Shown here one piece after another: positions 45,489 to 58,030 of a stretch of 64,000 nt of DNA. Each line of letters opens with the position of its first letter. The first letter of the stretch is position 1. The notes beneath the pieces are model-generated. The model was not told where the DNA came from, searched no databases, and saw only the letters and a list, made by a program, of their open reading frames with translations. This DNA is from Rahnella variigena (GTDB lineage: Bacteria; Pseudomonadota; Gammaproteobacteria; Enterobacterales; Enterobacteriaceae), in NCBI RefSeq assembly GCF_003610915.1, contig NZ_NSDJ01000001.1, positions 4,402,001 to 4,466,000 of the forward strand, in the 5' to 3' direction. Made by a program: the position numbers and the translations under genes.

Positions 45489-45528
45489 CGGCCTGCCAGA
45501 CCCCAAAAGAAGGTCATCAGGCAGGCCG
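45489..45528. other. Nested hairpin between lpxD and fabZ
   Basis: A 9-base stem CGGCCTGCC/GGCAGGCCG encloses a second 4-base stem (GACC/GGTC, 45499-45502 with 45512-45515). There is no strong T-run, so it is more likely an RNA-stability or processing element than a terminator. Confidence 0.5.
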
Positions 45529-45594
45529 CAAATAGGAACGTATGTCGCAGGTTCACTCAACAAAGGGAACACAAAGCAGCATCGTAGGTGGTAA

Positions 45595-46617
45595 TTAGTC
45601 TTTTTCGATTTTACGCTCGACAGCTTTCAAGCGCTTATTCATCTCGTCAATATTCATTACCAATGCAGCCGTCTTACGCCAAACTTTATTCGGTTGTAAC
45701 GGGATACCGGAGGAGTATACCCCAGGTTCAGTGATTGGTCGCATTACCATTCCCATTCCCGTCACGACAGCCTGGTCACAAATCTCCATGTGACCGTTGA
45801 TAACACTAGCTCCGCCGATTTGACAGTAGCGTCCGATTTTCAGACTGCCGGCCATGATAACACCACCGGCAACCGCCGTATTGTCTCCAATCACGACGTT
45901 GTGTGCAATCTGGCATTGGTTATCAATAATAACGCCGTTGCTGATAATGGTGTCATCCAGCGCGCCACGGTCGATTGTGGTACACGCGCCAATTTCAACG
46001 CGGTCGCCGATAATCACCGTGCCAAGCTGAGGAATTTTGATCCAGTTACCGCGATCGTTAGCGTAACCAAAGCCATCAGCGCCAATCACTGTTCCAGACT
46101 GGATCAGACATTGTTCGCCAATCTCAACGCGATGGTAAATAGAAACGTTAGCCCAAAGGCGGGTTCCGGCCCCTATTTTTGCGTCTTTACCGATAAAGCA
46201 GCCCGCACCGATGATGACGTTATCACCCAGTACAACGCCGGATTCGATAACTGCATTTGCGCCAACCGAGACATTCTTACCCAAAGAAGCACTGTCAGAA
46301 ATCACCGCACTCGCAGCAATATCCTGTGCCGGCGCCGGAGTGGTATCCAGCAACTGCGCCATACGCGCATAGGTCAGGTAAGGGTTTTTAACCACTAATG
46401 CCGCTGTAGGGCAAAATGGCAGATCCGCTTCCGTCAACACTACGGCACCTGCATTGCAGGAAGCCAACTGTTCACGGTAACGGCTGTTTGATAAAAACGT
46501 GATTTGCTCAGAGTGTGCGGAATGCATTGAAGCAACGCCGGTGATGGCAATTTCGCCATCACCGTGCAATTGTGCATCCAACTGCTGTGCGAGATCAGCC
46601 AGTCGAATTGAAGACAT
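45595..46617 (-). CDS. lpxD: UDP-3-O-acylglucosamine N-acyltransferase
   Basis: A 340-residue lipid A enzyme that adds the second 3-hydroxymyristate. It has an N-terminal uridine-binding domain, hexapeptide beta-helix from about residue 100, the catalytic His in [16 protein letters not shown] (about 239), and a C-terminal helix. It follows skp by two bases. Confidence 0.97.
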   Translation of the reverse strand: MSSIRLADLAQQLDAQLHGDGEIAITGVASMHSAHSEQITFLSNSRYREQLASCNAGAVVLTEADLPFCPTAALVVKNPYLTYARMAQLLDTTPAPAQDIAASAVISDSASLGKNVSVGANAVIESGVVLGDNVIIGAGCFIGKDAKIGAGTRLWANVSIYHRVEIGEQCLIQSGTVIGADGFGYANDRGNWIKIPQLGTVIIGDRVEIGACTTIDRGALDDTIISNGVIIDNQCQIAHNVVIGDNTAVAGGVIMAGSLKIGRYCQIGGASVINGHMEICDQAVVTGMGMVMRPITEPGVYSSGIPLQPNKVWRKTAALVMNIDEMNKRLKAVERKIEKD

Positions 46618-46619
46618 GT

Positions 46620-47117
46620 TTATTTAACCTGTTTCAGCACATCAGCAGTAATATCTTTGTCATTGTTTGCATACGCGATGGCGTTTGCATCGATAACAAC
46701 ATCATAACCTTCTTTGCTCGCTACAGATTTCACAGCATCCTGAATACGGCTCAGGATTTTGTTACGTTCTTCAGCCTGACGACGACGGTTGTCTTGCTCG
46801 AACTGCTGCGCTTTAGAAGAGAAAGCTTCACGCTGAGCCATAACGTCTTTTTCAAGTTTAGAACGATCGCTGGCTTTCATAGTAGAGCCATCACGTTGCA
46901 GACGTTGCATTTTGGTTTGCAGATCACGTTCCTGAGACTGCAAATCTGTCGCACGGCTTTTGAACTCGTTTTCCAGCTGTTTTGCTACTGCTTCACGAGC
47001 AGGCATTTGTTGGAAAATGCTTGCTACGTTAACGATAGCAATTTTATCAGCAGCCTGAACGCTAGCTGAAGAAGCCATAACTAAACCGAGGCCTGCGGCA
47101 TATAACCACTTTTTCAC
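46620..47117 (-). CDS. skp: Periplasmic chaperone Skp (OmpH)
   Basis: A 165-residue periplasmic trimer that holds unfolded outer-membrane proteins. A signal peptide (cleaved after about residue 22, SASVQAADK) is followed by long charged helices typical of the Skp tentacles (about residues 45-130). The ribosome site is GGAAGGAG. It lies 153 bases after bamA behind a hairpin. Confidence 0.96.
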   Translation of the reverse strand: MKKWLYAAGLGLVMASSASVQAADKIAIVNVASIFQQMPAREAVAKQLENEFKSRATDLQSQERDLQTKMQRLQRDGSTMKASDRSKLEKDVMAQREAFSSKAQQFEQDNRRRQAEERNKILSRIQDAVKSVASKEGYDVVIDANAIAYANNDKDITADVLKQVK

Positions 47118-47190
47118 TATAAACTCCTTCCATCACCCGTTTGTGCCAGATGGCACAGTAAATTACACAAAACACCCGATATGAAAACAA

Positions 47191-47212
47191 TACACGGGCC
47201 GAAACCCGTGTA
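47191..47212 (-). terminator. Hairpin after bamA
   Basis: TACACGGG/CCCGTGTA with a short loop, followed on the minus strand by TTGTTTTC. It probably lowers read-through from bamA into skp. Confidence 0.6.
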
Positions 47213-47270
47213 TCAAATTCAGCATCTGGCCTTTGCGATTCTGCTGAACAAATTCTGCCCAGGCAGGACG

Positions 47271-49691
47271 TTACCAGGTTTTACCAATGTTAAACTGGAA
47301 CTGTTCTGCCTTATCGCCTTCATATTTCTTAATTGGCTGTGCATAGGAGAAGACCAAGGGTCCCAGTGGAGACATCCACTGCAATGCAAGACCTGAAGAA
47401 ACACGAATGTTGCCTGGTTTACTGTAGTCAGGAACGCCCGCGGCCTGAGACTCTGGGGTATTTTCCCAACCGGTATCCCAGACTGTACCACTGTCCACAA
47501 ACAGGGAAGTACGCAGTGAGTTCGCGTATTTCTCGCTGACAAACGGAGTAGGAACAATCAGTTCCGCACTCAGCACTGCCATTGCGTTACCACCTACTGC
47601 ATCGTTCGAGTTATCGATCGGACAGCCGCTGTAAGAGGTATTAGCAGTAGTACATTTGTAATACGCTGCTTTAGGACCGATGGTGTTCGACTGGAAACCA
47701 CGAACACTGCTCGAACCGCCGGCATAGAAGTTATCGTAGAACGGCACTTCTTTACCGCCCAGACCATCTGCGTAACCTGCACGCGCACGGCCCATCAGCA
47801 CCCAATCACGATCCTGATTCAGTGGCAAGTAACTGGTTGAATCAAATGTGATTTTGTAATATTCGTTATCAGAACCCGGAACAGTCACTTTACCGTTCAA
47901 GCTGGCTTTAGTCCCTGACGTCGGGAAGTAGCCACGGTCAAGGTTGTTATAACCCCAGCCGAGGTTGGCGAAGAAATCATTCGCACTGAAGTCAGCATCA
48001 GCATTATCACTGGTGGTCACCGGTGGTTTCAGACCAACAGAGTTCAGATAACGGAACATAGCAATCTGTGGTTCCATATTGGACAGATCGTTATGGACAT
48101 AATCCAGACCCAGACGTAATGAGTTGTTCTCATTAATCGGGAAGCCCAGGTTCCCGCCAATACCATAACTTCTGTTGGTATAGCTGGAGAGATCTGCATC
48201 ATCAGCTTTAAAGTCGTTGTAGAAGATACGACCACCCAAACTTACGCCGTCAACGGTGAAGTATGGGTCAGTGATGGTGAATTCCGCGTACGTCTGGTAA
48301 TCGTTTTTGGTACCGCTGATGCCGACAGAGTTACCCGTCCCCAGCCAGTTGTCCTGCTGAACACCGACCTGGAAGCTGACACCGCTTTCTGTACCGTAAC
48401 CCACACCAAAGTTGAAGCTACCGGTGTTACGTTCTTTCACCTTGTAGACCACATCAACCTGATCCGGTGAACCCGGAACACGTTGCGTATCCACATCCAC
48501 CGTTTCGAAGTAACCCAGACGGTTCAGACGCTCTTTGCCTTTATCGACCAGATCGTTGCCTAACCAGGCACCTTCCATCTGACGCATTTCACGGCGCAGT
48601 ACGCTGTCTTTACTGGTGTCATTGCCTTCAAAGCGGATGTGACGCACGTAGAAACGGTTACCCGCATCAACGTTGATGTGCAGCTTAACGGTTTTGTCTG
48701 CATCATTAATTTCTGGCTGTGTCGTCACACGTGGATAAGCGTAGCCATAACGCCCCAACATCTGTTTGATGTCGTTTTCCATTTTGGTGACTTTGGCGCC
48801 GTTATACAGCTCGCCTTTATCAATTTTAGTCAGGCTTTGAACTTCTGCTGAGTGACCCGCCATGCTGCCAGTCACTTCCACGCCAGAAAGTTTGTATTGC
48901 TCACCTTCTGTAATGTTCAGCGTGATGTAGATGCCTTTTTTGTCCGGCGTCAGGCTGACCTGAGTCGAATCAATATTGAAACGGGCATAACCGCGATCCA
49001 GATAGAAACTGCGCAGGGTTTCAAGGTCACCCGCGAGTTTTTGTTTCTGGTATTTACGATCACCGACGACGTTCCACCATGGCACTTCATCACGCAACTG
49101 GAAGCGTGAGATCAGCTCATCAGTCGTAAAGGCGTGGTTACCCACGATGTTAATCTGCTGAATTTTGGCAGAAACACCTTCGGTAAAGACCAGTTTCAGG
49201 TCAACACGGTTACGCGGTAAAGGGGTCACAACCGCTTTCACCGACGCACTGTATTTACCCACGCTGTAATAGAAGTCTTCGAGACCTTTCTCGATACTGC
49301 CGATGGTAGTGCGGTCAAGCGCTTCGCCAACACGGACGCCAGAGGCTTCCAGGTTTTGCTTGAGCATGTCATCTTTTACCGATTTGTTACCGGAGAAAGT
49401 GATGCTGGCAATAGTTGGGCGTTCTTTGACCTGAACAATCAGAGAATCACCATCGCGCAGGACGCGGACGTCCTCAAAGTTGCCAGTGGCAAACAATGCA
49501 CGAATGGTGTTACTGATATCATCGTCAGTAACCGTATCACCGACGCGAACCGGCATATTGAGTAACGCCGCACCGACGGCAACTCGCTGCAGGCCTTCGA
49601 AATGAATATCTTTCACTACGAAACCGTCTGCACCGTATACGGTGGCGCTGCCAAACAGCAGCGACGCTATGAGCAACTTTTTGATCGCCAT
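47271..49691 (-). CDS. bamA: Outer-membrane protein assembly factor BamA
   Basis: An 806-residue Omp85 protein, the core of the BAM complex. A 20-residue signal peptide (SATVYGA) is followed by five POTRA domains (about 22-420) and a 16-strand barrel. The lid-lock motif VRGF is seen in [13 protein letters not shown], and the chain ends with the beta-signal FNIGKTW. It sits between rseP and skp. Confidence 0.97.
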   Translation of the reverse strand: MAIKKLLIASLLFGSATVYGADGFVVKDIHFEGLQRVAVGAALLNMPVRVGDTVTDDDISNTIRALFATGNFEDVRVLRDGDSLIVQVKERPTIASITFSGNKSVKDDMLKQNLEASGVRVGEALDRTTIGSIEKGLEDFYYSVGKYSASVKAVVTPLPRNRVDLKLVFTEGVSAKIQQINIVGNHAFTTDELISRFQLRDEVPWWNVVGDRKYQKQKLAGDLETLRSFYLDRGYARFNIDSTQVSLTPDKKGIYITLNITEGEQYKLSGVEVTGSMAGHSAEVQSLTKIDKGELYNGAKVTKMENDIKQMLGRYGYAYPRVTTQPEINDADKTVKLHINVDAGNRFYVRHIRFEGNDTSKDSVLRREMRQMEGAWLGNDLVDKGKERLNRLGYFETVDVDTQRVPGSPDQVDVVYKVKERNTGSFNFGVGYGTESGVSFQVGVQQDNWLGTGNSVGISGTKNDYQTYAEFTITDPYFTVDGVSLGGRIFYNDFKADDADLSSYTNRSYGIGGNLGFPINENNSLRLGLDYVHNDLSNMEPQIAMFRYLNSVGLKPPVTTSDNADADFSANDFFANLGWGYNNLDRGYFPTSGTKASLNGKVTVPGSDNEYYKITFDSTSYLPLNQDRDWVLMGRARAGYADGLGGKEVPFYDNFYAGGSSSVRGFQSNTIGPKAAYYKCTTANTSYSGCPIDNSNDAVGGNAMAVLSAELIVPTPFVSEKYANSLRTSLFVDSGTVWDTGWENTPESQAAGVPDYSKPGNIRVSSGLALQWMSPLGPLVFSYAQPIKKYEGDKAEQFQFNIGKTW

Positions 49692-49727
49692 CGTTGTTAT
49701 GCGTTCTTCCTAACCTAATCTCCGGCC

Positions 49728-51083
49728 TTAAAGACGGGAGAAATCATTGAAAAGTGCAAGCCCCATCAACAACACCAGCAAAACTGAACCAATGCGGTAA
49801 CTGAAGTCCTGAACTCGCTCGGAAACTGGCCCACCTTTTAGCTTTTCTATTGCGAGAAAAAGCAGGTGTCCACCATCTAATACCGGTAATGGGAAGAGGT
49901 TGATGATCCCCAGATTGACACTAATGAGTGCCAAAAACGTGAGGTAAGACACCAAACCATACTCTGCTGACATTCCTGCGCCCTGTGCGATGGATATTGG
50001 GCCACTCAGATTGTTCAGCTTCACATCTCCGGTAATTAACTTACCCAGCATGCTCACAGTGAGTTTCATCAGTTGCCAGGTTTTATCCCCGGCCTCATAA
50101 AACGCCACAAACGGACCATACTGACGGATTGTTTTAAATTCGTCAGGCAGCGGTATCACCTTCGGTACCACGCCAGCAAAACCCTGTATTTTGCCTTTAC
50201 CTGCGGACTTCGTGTCCGGCGTTAATGTTAAAGCAACCGAATCCCCACCCCGCTCGACTTCCAGCGTAATAGGTTTACCCGGATTGTCACGAACCTGTAT
50301 GACAAATGACTGCCAACTATCCAGAATCTGACCATCGACTTTAACGATCCTGTCCCCGGCTTGCAAACCCGCCTTTTGGGCGGCTGAATCAGGCTGCACT
50401 TCCTGCAGTACAGATTCTATCTGCGGACCTCTGGGAATCATACCCAGAGAAACCACCGGATCCTCCTTTTCAGGATCAAAATGCCATTGGCGCAAATCCA
50501 GAGTTTTCTCAACGACCTGAGATGAGCCAAACTGCGCAACCCCTACCGTCGTTTGATCATCACCAATTTCGCCCATTAACGCCATACGAACTGATTCCCA
50601 ATCAGGCGTTTCGATACCCGCAACAGACTTAAGTTCCATACCTGAGGAAATATTCGATTGCGCAGCGATTGAATTAGCAGTGATATTCGCGATGACCGGA
50701 CGCACGCTGGGCACGCCGATAACGAAGACCAGCCAGTACGCAAAAATGGCAAAAATGAAATTGGCAATCGGTCCGGCACTGATGATAGCTGCACGTTGCC
50801 AGACCTTTTTGTTATTGAAAGATTGATGACGAAATTCAGGGGCAACGGCTTCGACTCGCTCGTCGAGCATTTTGACGTAGCCGCCAAGAGGAATAATGGC
50901 CAGTACATACTCAGTTCCCTGACGGTCGGTTCTGCGCCAGAGCGCACGCCCAAAACCGACAGAGAAACGTTCTACACGGACACCACAACGACGAGCAACC
51001 CAGAAATGGCCGAACTCGTGCACGGTGATAAGCACCCCCAATGCGACGATAAAGGCGGCCAGGCTCCAGAGTATGTTCATCAT
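49728..51083 (-). CDS. rseP: Intramembrane protease RseP
   Basis: A 451-residue site-2 protease that cuts RseA after DegS to release sigma E, and also clears signal peptides. The zinc-binding HEFGH is near residues 22-26; two PDZ domains lie at about 125-310, and the second metal motif is in [11 protein letters not shown] (about 400). The four helices are evident. Confidence 0.97.
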   Translation of the reverse strand: MMNILWSLAAFIVALGVLITVHEFGHFWVARRCGVRVERFSVGFGRALWRRTDRQGTEYVLAIIPLGGYVKMLDERVEAVAPEFRHQSFNNKKVWQRAAIISAGPIANFIFAIFAYWLVFVIGVPSVRPVIANITANSIAAQSNISSGMELKSVAGIETPDWESVRMALMGEIGDDQTTVGVAQFGSSQVVEKTLDLRQWHFDPEKEDPVVSLGMIPRGPQIESVLQEVQPDSAAQKAGLQAGDRIVKVDGQILDSWQSFVIQVRDNPGKPITLEVERGGDSVALTLTPDTKSAGKGKIQGFAGVVPKVIPLPDEFKTIRQYGPFVAFYEAGDKTWQLMKLTVSMLGKLITGDVKLNNLSGPISIAQGAGMSAEYGLVSYLTFLALISVNLGIINLFPLPVLDGGHLLFLAIEKLKGGPVSERVQDFSYRIGSVLLVLLMGLALFNDFSRL

Positions 51084-51124
51084 ATGTCTAACTATTCCTT
51101 AGAAACATCACCGTCTGCGACGGA

Positions 51125-51973
51125 TTAATACACTAACAGCATCAGACAGGCGAATACAGGCACCGCAGCCGTCAGGCTGTCGATACGATCGAGTATTCCG
51201 CCGTGACCAGGGATCATATGACCACTGTCTTTGATTCCTGCCTCGCGTTTGAACATACTTTCCGTCAGGTCGCCCAGCACAGAAGCCAGCGCTGCGACAA
51301 CGGAACAAATCAGCAGGATCGAAGGCTGCACAGTTAACGGTGCATAACGGCCAAACAACCAGGCTATCAGGGCTGACATCAGAAGCCCGCCGGCAAACCC
51401 TTCCCAGGTTTTTCCTGGCGAAACTTTGGGTGCCAGTTTGTGCTTACCGAATAATTTACCAAACAGGTACGCGCCGGAGTCTGCCCCCCAGACGAGTAGC
51501 ATCACATATAACAACCACCATGCGCCAGTGTGATGATTCTCAGCATAACCATATTGGCGCAATGCGATCATGCCCCAGAAGAATGGCACAATCGTCAGCA
51601 CACCAAATATTACCCGCAACACGCGGGAATGGCGCCAGAATCCTGCCGACGCCGGATAACCCACGACTAACACCAGCGCCACACACCACCATGCAAGTCC
51701 GGCCCATAAAGACCCTCCAACCTGCATCAGATGCACACTTTGCTGATAAGCCGGTATGCTCAGCAACATGGCCGCCAGCAGAAAACCGCAGAGTATGGCA
51801 AGCCAGATGCGCTGATTACGTGTTGCAAAACCGGCCAGTTGCCCCCACTCCCACGCCGCCAGCATGCACACCACTAAGGTGACAATGGCGAAACCTACCG
51901 GTGGTAGCAGAAAGAGTGCTGCAATAACAATCGGTATTAAAATCAAAGCTGTGATAATGCGATACTTCAGCAA
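51125..51973 (-). CDS. cdsA: Phosphatidate cytidylyltransferase
   Basis: A 282-residue integral membrane enzyme that makes CDP-diacylglycerol for all phospholipids. The family signature SMFKREAGIKDSGHMIPGHG continues into GILDRIDSL near the C-terminus. There are about eight transmembrane segments. It begins nine bases after uppS. Confidence 0.97.
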   Translation of the reverse strand: MLKYRIITALILIPIVIAALFLLPPVGFAIVTLVVCMLAAWEWGQLAGFATRNQRIWLAILCGFLLAAMLLSIPAYQQSVHLMQVGGSLWAGLAWWCVALVLVVGYPASAGFWRHSRVLRVIFGVLTIVPFFWGMIALRQYGYAENHHTGAWWLLYVMLLVWGADSGAYLFGKLFGKHKLAPKVSPGKTWEGFAGGLLMSALIAWLFGRYAPLTVQPSILLICSVVAALASVLGDLTESMFKREAGIKDSGHMIPGHGGILDRIDSLTAAVPVFACLMLLVY

Positions 51974-51982
51974 ATGTTCTCC

Positions 51983-52741
51983 CTAGGACGCATCAGCGCC
52001 GATAGGTGTAGTCCCTCCGAAACGGCGCTCGCGTTGTGCAAAAGCAGTCAGCGCACCTTCGAAGGTATTTTCATCAAAATCAGGCCAGAGGACATCGGTA
52101 AAATACAGTTCTGCATAGGCAATTTGCCACAACAGGAAATTACTGATCCTATGTTCCCCACCGGTTCTGATCACCAAATCGACGGGTGCCAGTTCGCTCA
52201 TACAGATCGCTGAATTCAGCAATTCTTCTGTAATTTGCTCTGCCCGCAGTGTACCGGCTTCAACCTGACCAGCCAGTGTCTTAACGCCTTGAATAATATC
52301 CCATCGGCCACCGTAATTCGCAGCGATGTTGAGCGTCAAACCGTCATTATTTTGAGTAAGTGTTTCTGAACGACGAATGCGTTCCTGCAGACGAGCACTA
52401 AAGCGACTGACATCGCCGATGATTCGCAGCCTGACATTATGTTTGTGCAGACTTTTCACTTCACTGTCCAGAGCACGAACGAACAGTTCCATGAGTGCGG
52501 AAACTTCCTGAGCAGGGCGATTCCAGTTTTCACTACTAAAGGCATAAAGCGTGAGCGCATCGAGGTGATGACTGGCAGCAAAACTCACGGCTTTGCGCAC
52601 TGACTTCACTCCCGCTTTATGACCAAATACCCTCATTTTACCCTGACGTTTTGCCCAGCGTCCGTTACCGTCCATGATAATGGCAACATGGCGAGGTTGA
52701 GAGCAACACATATCAGACATCTGTTGATTTTCGAGGGACAT
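51983..52741 (-). CDS. uppS: Undecaprenyl diphosphate synthase
   Basis: A 252-residue cis-prenyltransferase (also ispU) that makes the C55 carrier for peptidoglycan and O-antigen. The substrate site [17 protein letters not shown] holds the catalytic Asp; [15 protein letters not shown] and [12 protein letters not shown] blocks follow. It is preceded by a terminator and 120 bases that must hold its promoter. Confidence 0.96.
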   Translation of the reverse strand: MSLENQQMSDMCCSQPRHVAIIMDGNGRWAKRQGKMRVFGHKAGVKSVRKAVSFAASHHLDALTLYAFSSENWNRPAQEVSALMELFVRALDSEVKSLHKHNVRLRIIGDVSRFSARLQERIRRSETLTQNNDGLTLNIAANYGGRWDIIQGVKTLAGQVEAGTLRAEQITEELLNSAICMSELAPVDLVIRTGGEHRISNFLLWQIAYAELYFTDVLWPDFDENTFEGALTAFAQRERRFGGTTPIGADAS

Positions 52742-52864
52742 AACGCGTACTCATTTCCTTTTATCAGAACACAACGGCTTTCAGGCTGGCATAACGCTCT
52801 TCAGGCTTACACCAGAACAACCGGCTGGCGCTGCACCTGTTTATCGCTAATGCGACTACACGCG

Positions 52865-52897
52865 CAAAAAAGCCGTGTCTCCCTTTCAGGCACGGCT
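52865..52897 (-). terminator. Terminator of dxr
   Basis: AGCCGTG/CACGGCT stem with a T-run of six on the minus strand, in the 285-base dxr-uppS gap. The remaining gap holds no reading frame that resembles a gene. Confidence 0.8.
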
Positions 52898-53026
52898 CAA
52901 CTGACAGCTCACCGATTCCACCTGTAACATTCAGTCTCTGAAAAGCCAAATCTACTGCCAGTGTGGCGCAGACTATACCATCTCAGTGTGATGCTAACAA
53001 ACTGCTGCATAAGTACTAAAACAGGC

Positions 53027-54223
53027 CTAGACCGCAAAAGTACGAAGTTTATCTTTCGCACGCGCCCTCGCCAATGCGTCTATATGCAACACTTCCTCAA
53101 CAGAATCGGGTTCAGCACTGACAAGTTGCTCCATAACCTCGCGGTTAAGAGAAGCAATATCAGTAAAGCGGAGTTCACCATTGAGGAAAGCGGCGACGGA
53201 AATTTCATTGGCGGCATTCAGCGCCGTGGTGGCAGCCTGCCCGGTATTGCTGGCTTCAATAGCCAGTTGCAGGCACGGATAACGCGCATAATCAGGCGCA
53301 CCGAAGGTCATGGCGCCCATTTTGCAGAAATCCAGCGCTTCGACTTCAGTCTTCACACGTTGCGGATAGGCCATCGCGTGTGCAATGGGTGTACGCATAT
53401 CCGGTGAGCCCAGCTGAGCCAGCACGCTCCCGTCGCAATACCGGACCATCGAGTGGATCACAGATTGCGGATGAATAATAACTTCCATCTCAGCAGCAGA
53501 GGCATTAAACAACCAGCGCGCTTCAATGTACTCAAGGCCTTTATTCATCATGGTGGCCGAATCCACGGAAATCTTGCGCCCCATTGACCAGTTTGGATGA
53601 GCACAGGCCTGTTCAGGCGTCACATCGCTAAAATGATTCAAAGGGAGTTCGCGGAACGGGCCGCCGGAGCCGGTCAGGATAATGCGTGAAATGCCATGTT
53701 CTTTGAGAGAAGCAAACCCCAGCTGTGTTTGTACAGTCTCAGGCAGGCTCTGGAAAATCGCATTGTGTTCACTGTCGATAGGCAGAAGCTGAGACTGACT
53801 TTGGCGAACGGCATCCATAAAGATACGTCCGCAGGTGACCAGCGACTCTTTGTTGGCCAGAAGCACCTGTTTACCGGCACGGACCGCAGCGAGTGTCGGT
53901 AACAAGCCCGCAGCACCCACGATAGCCGACATCACCTGATCCACATCATCAATGGCCGCAAGTTCTATGGCAGCATCTTGACCGGAAAGCACTTCGGTAC
54001 GGCATCCCTGTTCAGCCAGGATAGCTCTCAGCGCGCGGGCAGAGGCTTCATCCGCCATGGAAGCGTAAGCAGGTTGAAATTCAAGGCACTGCTGCGCCAT
54101 AACGTCAACATTGCGCCCTGCAACCAGTGCTTTAACGGTGAAATCGTCAGGATTAGACCGGACAACGGAAAGCGTGCTGGTGCCGACAGACCCTGTCGAA
54201 CCAAGAATAGTCATTTGTTTCAT
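53027..54223 (-). CDS. dxr: 1-deoxy-D-xylulose 5-phosphate reductoisomerase
   Basis: A 398-residue NADPH enzyme (also ispC) that makes 2-C-methylerythritol 4-phosphate, the committed step of the MEP isoprenoid pathway. It has GSTGSVG at residues 8-14, the metal-binding region [11 protein letters not shown] (about 150) and the flexible-loop TASGGPF-like LTGSGGPF, then [19 protein letters not shown]. Confidence 0.97.
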   Translation of the reverse strand: MKQMTILGSTGSVGTSTLSVVRSNPDDFTVKALVAGRNVDVMAQQCLEFQPAYASMADEASARALRAILAEQGCRTEVLSGQDAAIELAAIDDVDQVMSAIVGAAGLLPTLAAVRAGKQVLLANKESLVTCGRIFMDAVRQSQSQLLPIDSEHNAIFQSLPETVQTQLGFASLKEHGISRIILTGSGGPFRELPLNHFSDVTPEQACAHPNWSMGRKISVDSATMMNKGLEYIEARWLFNASAAEMEVIIHPQSVIHSMVRYCDGSVLAQLGSPDMRTPIAHAMAYPQRVKTEVEALDFCKMGAMTFGAPDYARYPCLQLAIEASNTGQAATTALNAANEISVAAFLNGELRFTDIASLNREVMEQLVSAEPDSVEEVLHIDALARARAKDKLRTFAV

Positions 54224-54332
54224 GAAAATGCCCGGGATAGCGCTCGTAAATTCGGAAAGTGCACAGTCTGAAACCTCTTATCCGGCTTGTCTATGAGATT
54301 GTGCGAACCGGTAAAAGAATTAAAGCCCGTTA

Positions 54333-54360
54333 AAAACAAAGCGCCGCAATTGCGGCGCTT
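54333..54360 (-). terminator. Terminator of frr
   Basis: AAGCGCCGCAATTGCGGCGCTT is an 11-base self-complementary stem followed on the minus strand by TGTTTTT. Confidence 0.85.
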
Positions 54361-54381
54361 GGGTGGAAGCTGAAAATTGGA

Positions 54382-54939
54382 TCAGAACTCCATTAACTCG
54401 GCTTCTTTCTCAGTAAGAGCAACGTCGATTTTCTTGATGAAAATATCAGTCAGTTTCTGAATGTCGTCCTGAGAACGGCGATCTTCATCTTCGCTGATTT
54501 CTTTATCTTTCAACAGAGCTTTGGTTTTATCGTTCGCATCGCGACGCACGTTACGCACAGAAACACGGCCCTGCTCTGCTTCGCCACGAACAACCTTGAT
54601 CAGGTCTTTACGACGTTCTTCGGTCAGTGCTGGCAGTGGAACGCGGATAGTTGCGCCTGCTGAAGAAGGGTTCAGACCCAGATCAGAGGTCATGATCGCT
54701 TTTTCTACCGCAGCGCTGATTGAACGGTCAAATACGGAGATTGCCAGAGTACGGGAATCTTCAACAGTCACCTGGGCCAGTTGGCGTAAAGGTGTCGCTG
54801 AACCGTAGTATTCCACCATGATGCCATCCAGGATGCCTGGTGAAGCACGGCCGGTGCGGATTTTGCTGATATGCGTTTTGAATGATTCGACGCATTTTTC
54901 CATACGAATTTCAGCGTCTTTTTTGATTTCGTTAATCAC
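54382..54939 (-). CDS. frr: Ribosome recycling factor
   Basis: A 185-residue tRNA-shaped protein that splits post-termination ribosomes with EF-G. Length and the blocks [16 protein letters not shown] and [20 protein letters not shown] match E. coli RRF. It follows pyrH by 108 bases. Confidence 0.97.
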   Translation of the reverse strand: MINEIKKDAEIRMEKCVESFKTHISKIRTGRASPGILDGIMVEYYGSATPLRQLAQVTVEDSRTLAISVFDRSISAAVEKAIMTSDLGLNPSSAGATIRVPLPALTEERRKDLIKVVRGEAEQGRVSVRNVRRDANDKTKALLKDKEISEDEDRRSQDDIQKLTDIFIKKIDVALTEKEAELMEF

Positions 54940-55047
54940 GTTGTTAACCTTTGAAAGCGGGTTACCTGGCAGACCATAACATCAGTATAGTCCGTGAATA
55001 CTCATGCCAGCAGAGGCTGGCTGAACGCAATGTTCAATTGTGAAGGA

Positions 55048-55779
55048 TCACTCCGCTTTAGAAATCAGCGTCCCTTCATTTTCACCCATCACCACGCGAC
55101 GCAGTGCACCAGGCTTATTCATGTTGAAAACACGAATTGGCAGATTGTGATCGCGGGCCAGCGTAAAGGCCGCCAGATCCATCACTTTCAATTCCTGTTC
55201 CAGCACTTCCTGATAGGTCAGTCTTTCATACAGCGTTGCTTCCGGGTTTTTCACCGGATCAGCGGAATACACGCCGTCAACTTTGGTGGCTTTTAATACC
55301 ACATCAGCTTCGATTTCGATACCGCGCAGACAGGCTGCTGAGTCAGTGGTAAAGAAAGGATTGCCGGTACCGGCGGAGAAAATCACCACACGGTTATGAC
55401 GCAGCAAGCTGATAGCTTCAGCCCAGCTGTAATTATCACAAACACCGTTCAAAGGGATTGCAGACATCAGGCGCGCGTTTACATAGGCACGGTGTAATGC
55501 ATCGCGCATTGCCAGGCCGTTCATGACAGTCGCCAGCATACCCATATGGTCGCCTACAACACGATTCATGCCCGCCTGTGCGAGGCCCGCGCCACGGAAC
55601 AGGTTACCGCCGCCGATCACAACACCTACCTGAATGCCGAGTTCGACCAGCTCTTTTACTTCCTGAGCCATACGATCTAATACACTCGCGTCGATACCAA
55701 AACCTTCACTGCCCTGCAGGGCTTCGCCACTGAGTTTGAGCAGGATACGTTGATAAACGGGTTTCGCATTGGTAGCCAT
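55048..55779 (-). CDS. pyrH: UMP kinase
   Basis: A 243-residue bacterial UMP kinase of the amino-acid kinase fold. It has [13 protein letters not shown] at the start, [11 protein letters not shown] (about 55-65) and the uridine-site regions [21 protein letters not shown] in two parts. I chose the ATG at 55779 ([12 protein letters not shown]); the frame extends 27 codons upstream without similarity. Confidence 0.96.
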   Translation of the reverse strand: MATNAKPVYQRILLKLSGEALQGSEGFGIDASVLDRMAQEVKELVELGIQVGVVIGGGNLFRGAGLAQAGMNRVVGDHMGMLATVMNGLAMRDALHRAYVNARLMSAIPLNGVCDNYSWAEAISLLRHNRVVIFSAGTGNPFFTTDSAACLRGIEIEADVVLKATKVDGVYSADPVKNPEATLYERLTYQEVLEQELKVMDLAAFTLARDHNLPIRVFNMNKPGALRRVVMGENEGTLISKAE

Positions 55780-55881
55780 GGTGTCTGTCCTAGAAGCAAT
55801 GTGTCTTAATGGATAGTCGGTCTTTACATCATAGCGCTGCCAGAATGACTTTACGCACAATGTAATAGGAATTTGGGGCTG

Positions 55882-55914
55882 GATAAAACGGAACCGCCCT
55901 TTCGCAGCGGTTCC
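55882..55914 (-). terminator. Terminator of rpsB-tsf
   Basis: GGAACCGC/GCGGTTCC stem with TTTTAT on the minus strand, 24 bases after tsf, separating it from pyrH. Confidence 0.82.
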
Positions 55915-55938
55915 ATTTTAGGGTGTATCAGATACTGA

Positions 55939-56790
55939 TTAAGACTGTTTAGTCATTGCTGCAACTTCAGCAGCAAAGTCAGTCTCAACTTTCTCGATAC
56001 CTTCGCCCACTTCAAAGCGGATGAAGTTAGTCACATCAGCGTTGTGTTCTTTCAGAACCTGACCAACAGTTTTGCTTGGGTCGATAACGAAAGGCTGACC
56101 AGTCAGAGAAACTTCGCCGGTGAATTTCTTCATGCGGCCTTCAACCATTTTCTCTGCAATTTCTTTCGGCTTGCCAGACTGCATCGCGATGTCCAGCTGA
56201 ACCTGGTACTCTTTTTCTACAACTTCTGCAGACACATCTTCAGGCTTAACGAATTCTGGTTTGCTTGCTGCAACGTGCATTGCAATTTGCTTAACCAGTT
56301 CTTCATCAGCGCCAGTAGCTGCGATCAGAACACCGATACGTGCGCCGTGCAGGTAGCTGCCCAGCACATCGCCTTCAAGGATCTGAACGCGACGGATGTT
56401 GATGTTCTCACCGATTTTAGCAACCAGCTGAATACGCTCTTCTTCGAACTGAGCTTTCAGAACGTCAACATCAGTCACTTTGCCTGCAACAGCAGCGTCC
56501 AGCACTTTGTCAGCGAAAGCCTGGAAACCAGCATCTTTAGCGACGAAGTCAGTCTGGCAGTTAACTTCCAGAATCACGCCGAAGTTGCCTTCGATTTTGG
56601 TTTTGATCACGCCGTCAGCAGCTACGTTGCCTGCTTTTTTCGCAGCTTTGATCGCGCCAGATTTACGCATGTTTTCGATTGCCAGCTCGATGTCGCCATT
56701 CGCTTCAACCAGAGCTTTCTTACAATCCATCATGCCAGCGCCAGTACGTTCGCGCAGTTCTTTTACCAGGGCAGCGGTAATATCAGCCAT
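55939..56790 (-). CDS. tsf: Elongation factor Ts
   Basis: A 283-residue nucleotide exchange factor for EF-Tu, exactly the E. coli length from the ATG at 56790 ([16 protein letters not shown]). The key EF-Tu contact TDFVAKD is visible. Twenty codons of open frame upstream lack similarity. The frame on the opposite strand is long but not a gene. Confidence 0.97.
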   Translation of the reverse strand: MADITAALVKELRERTGAGMMDCKKALVEANGDIELAIENMRKSGAIKAAKKAGNVAADGVIKTKIEGNFGVILEVNCQTDFVAKDAGFQAFADKVLDAAVAGKVTDVDVLKAQFEEERIQLVAKIGENINIRRVQILEGDVLGSYLHGARIGVLIAATGADEELVKQIAMHVAASKPEFVKPEDVSAEVVEKEYQVQLDIAMQSGKPKEIAEKMVEGRMKKFTGEVSLTGQPFVIDPSKTVGQVLKEHNADVTNFIRFEVGEGIEKVETDFAAEVAAMTKQS

Positions 56791-56860
56791 TGTATTTTCC
56801 TCGATTATCTCAGTGCAAAAAGGGTTTTTGCGGTGAGATATTTCTCGCATTTAAGATAAG

Positions 56861-56884
56861 CAAAGGGGGCCAATAAAGGCCCCC
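56861..56884 (-). terminator. Attenuator hairpin between rpsB and tsf
   Basis: GGGGGCC (56865-56871) pairs with GGCCCCC (56878-56884) and is followed by TTTGCTT on the minus strand. A partial terminator at this junction is known in E. coli; here it would let some transcripts end after rpsB. Confidence 0.7.
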
Positions 56885-56937
56885 TAACCAACATATTTCA
56901 ATACCTGGTTAATAAGGGCTCTGCTGAGCTTGCCTTA

Positions 56938-57853
<916 letters not shown>

Positions 57854-57859
57854 GCGCGC

Positions 57860-57889
57860 TTTATATCATAAATAACGGCCGGACAGCAA
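57860..57889 (-). promoter_or_regulatory. rpsB promoter
   Basis: On the minus strand TTGCTG, 18 bases, TATAAA, followed by GCGCGCC, a GC-rich discriminator typical of stringently controlled ribosomal promoters. The map gene diverges from 58031. Confidence 0.6.
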
Positions 57890-58030
57890 CTTTTGTTCAC
57901 CGAATTGCTTAGCGGGAAATGATAGTTTGGCAGCAAATATCAGGGCTGATACCATAAGCCACAGCTAATTATTGACGACATCGGTGTAGAAATAAAGCAC
58001 ACCTGATGCACAGAACCTGCAGGACAACAC

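Noticed and set aside
56044-56859. 271-codon frame opposite tsf
   Set aside because: tsf is certain on the other strand; codon bias alone leaves the complementary frame open. The same applies to 56983-57684 opposite rpsB and 61677-62336 opposite dapD.
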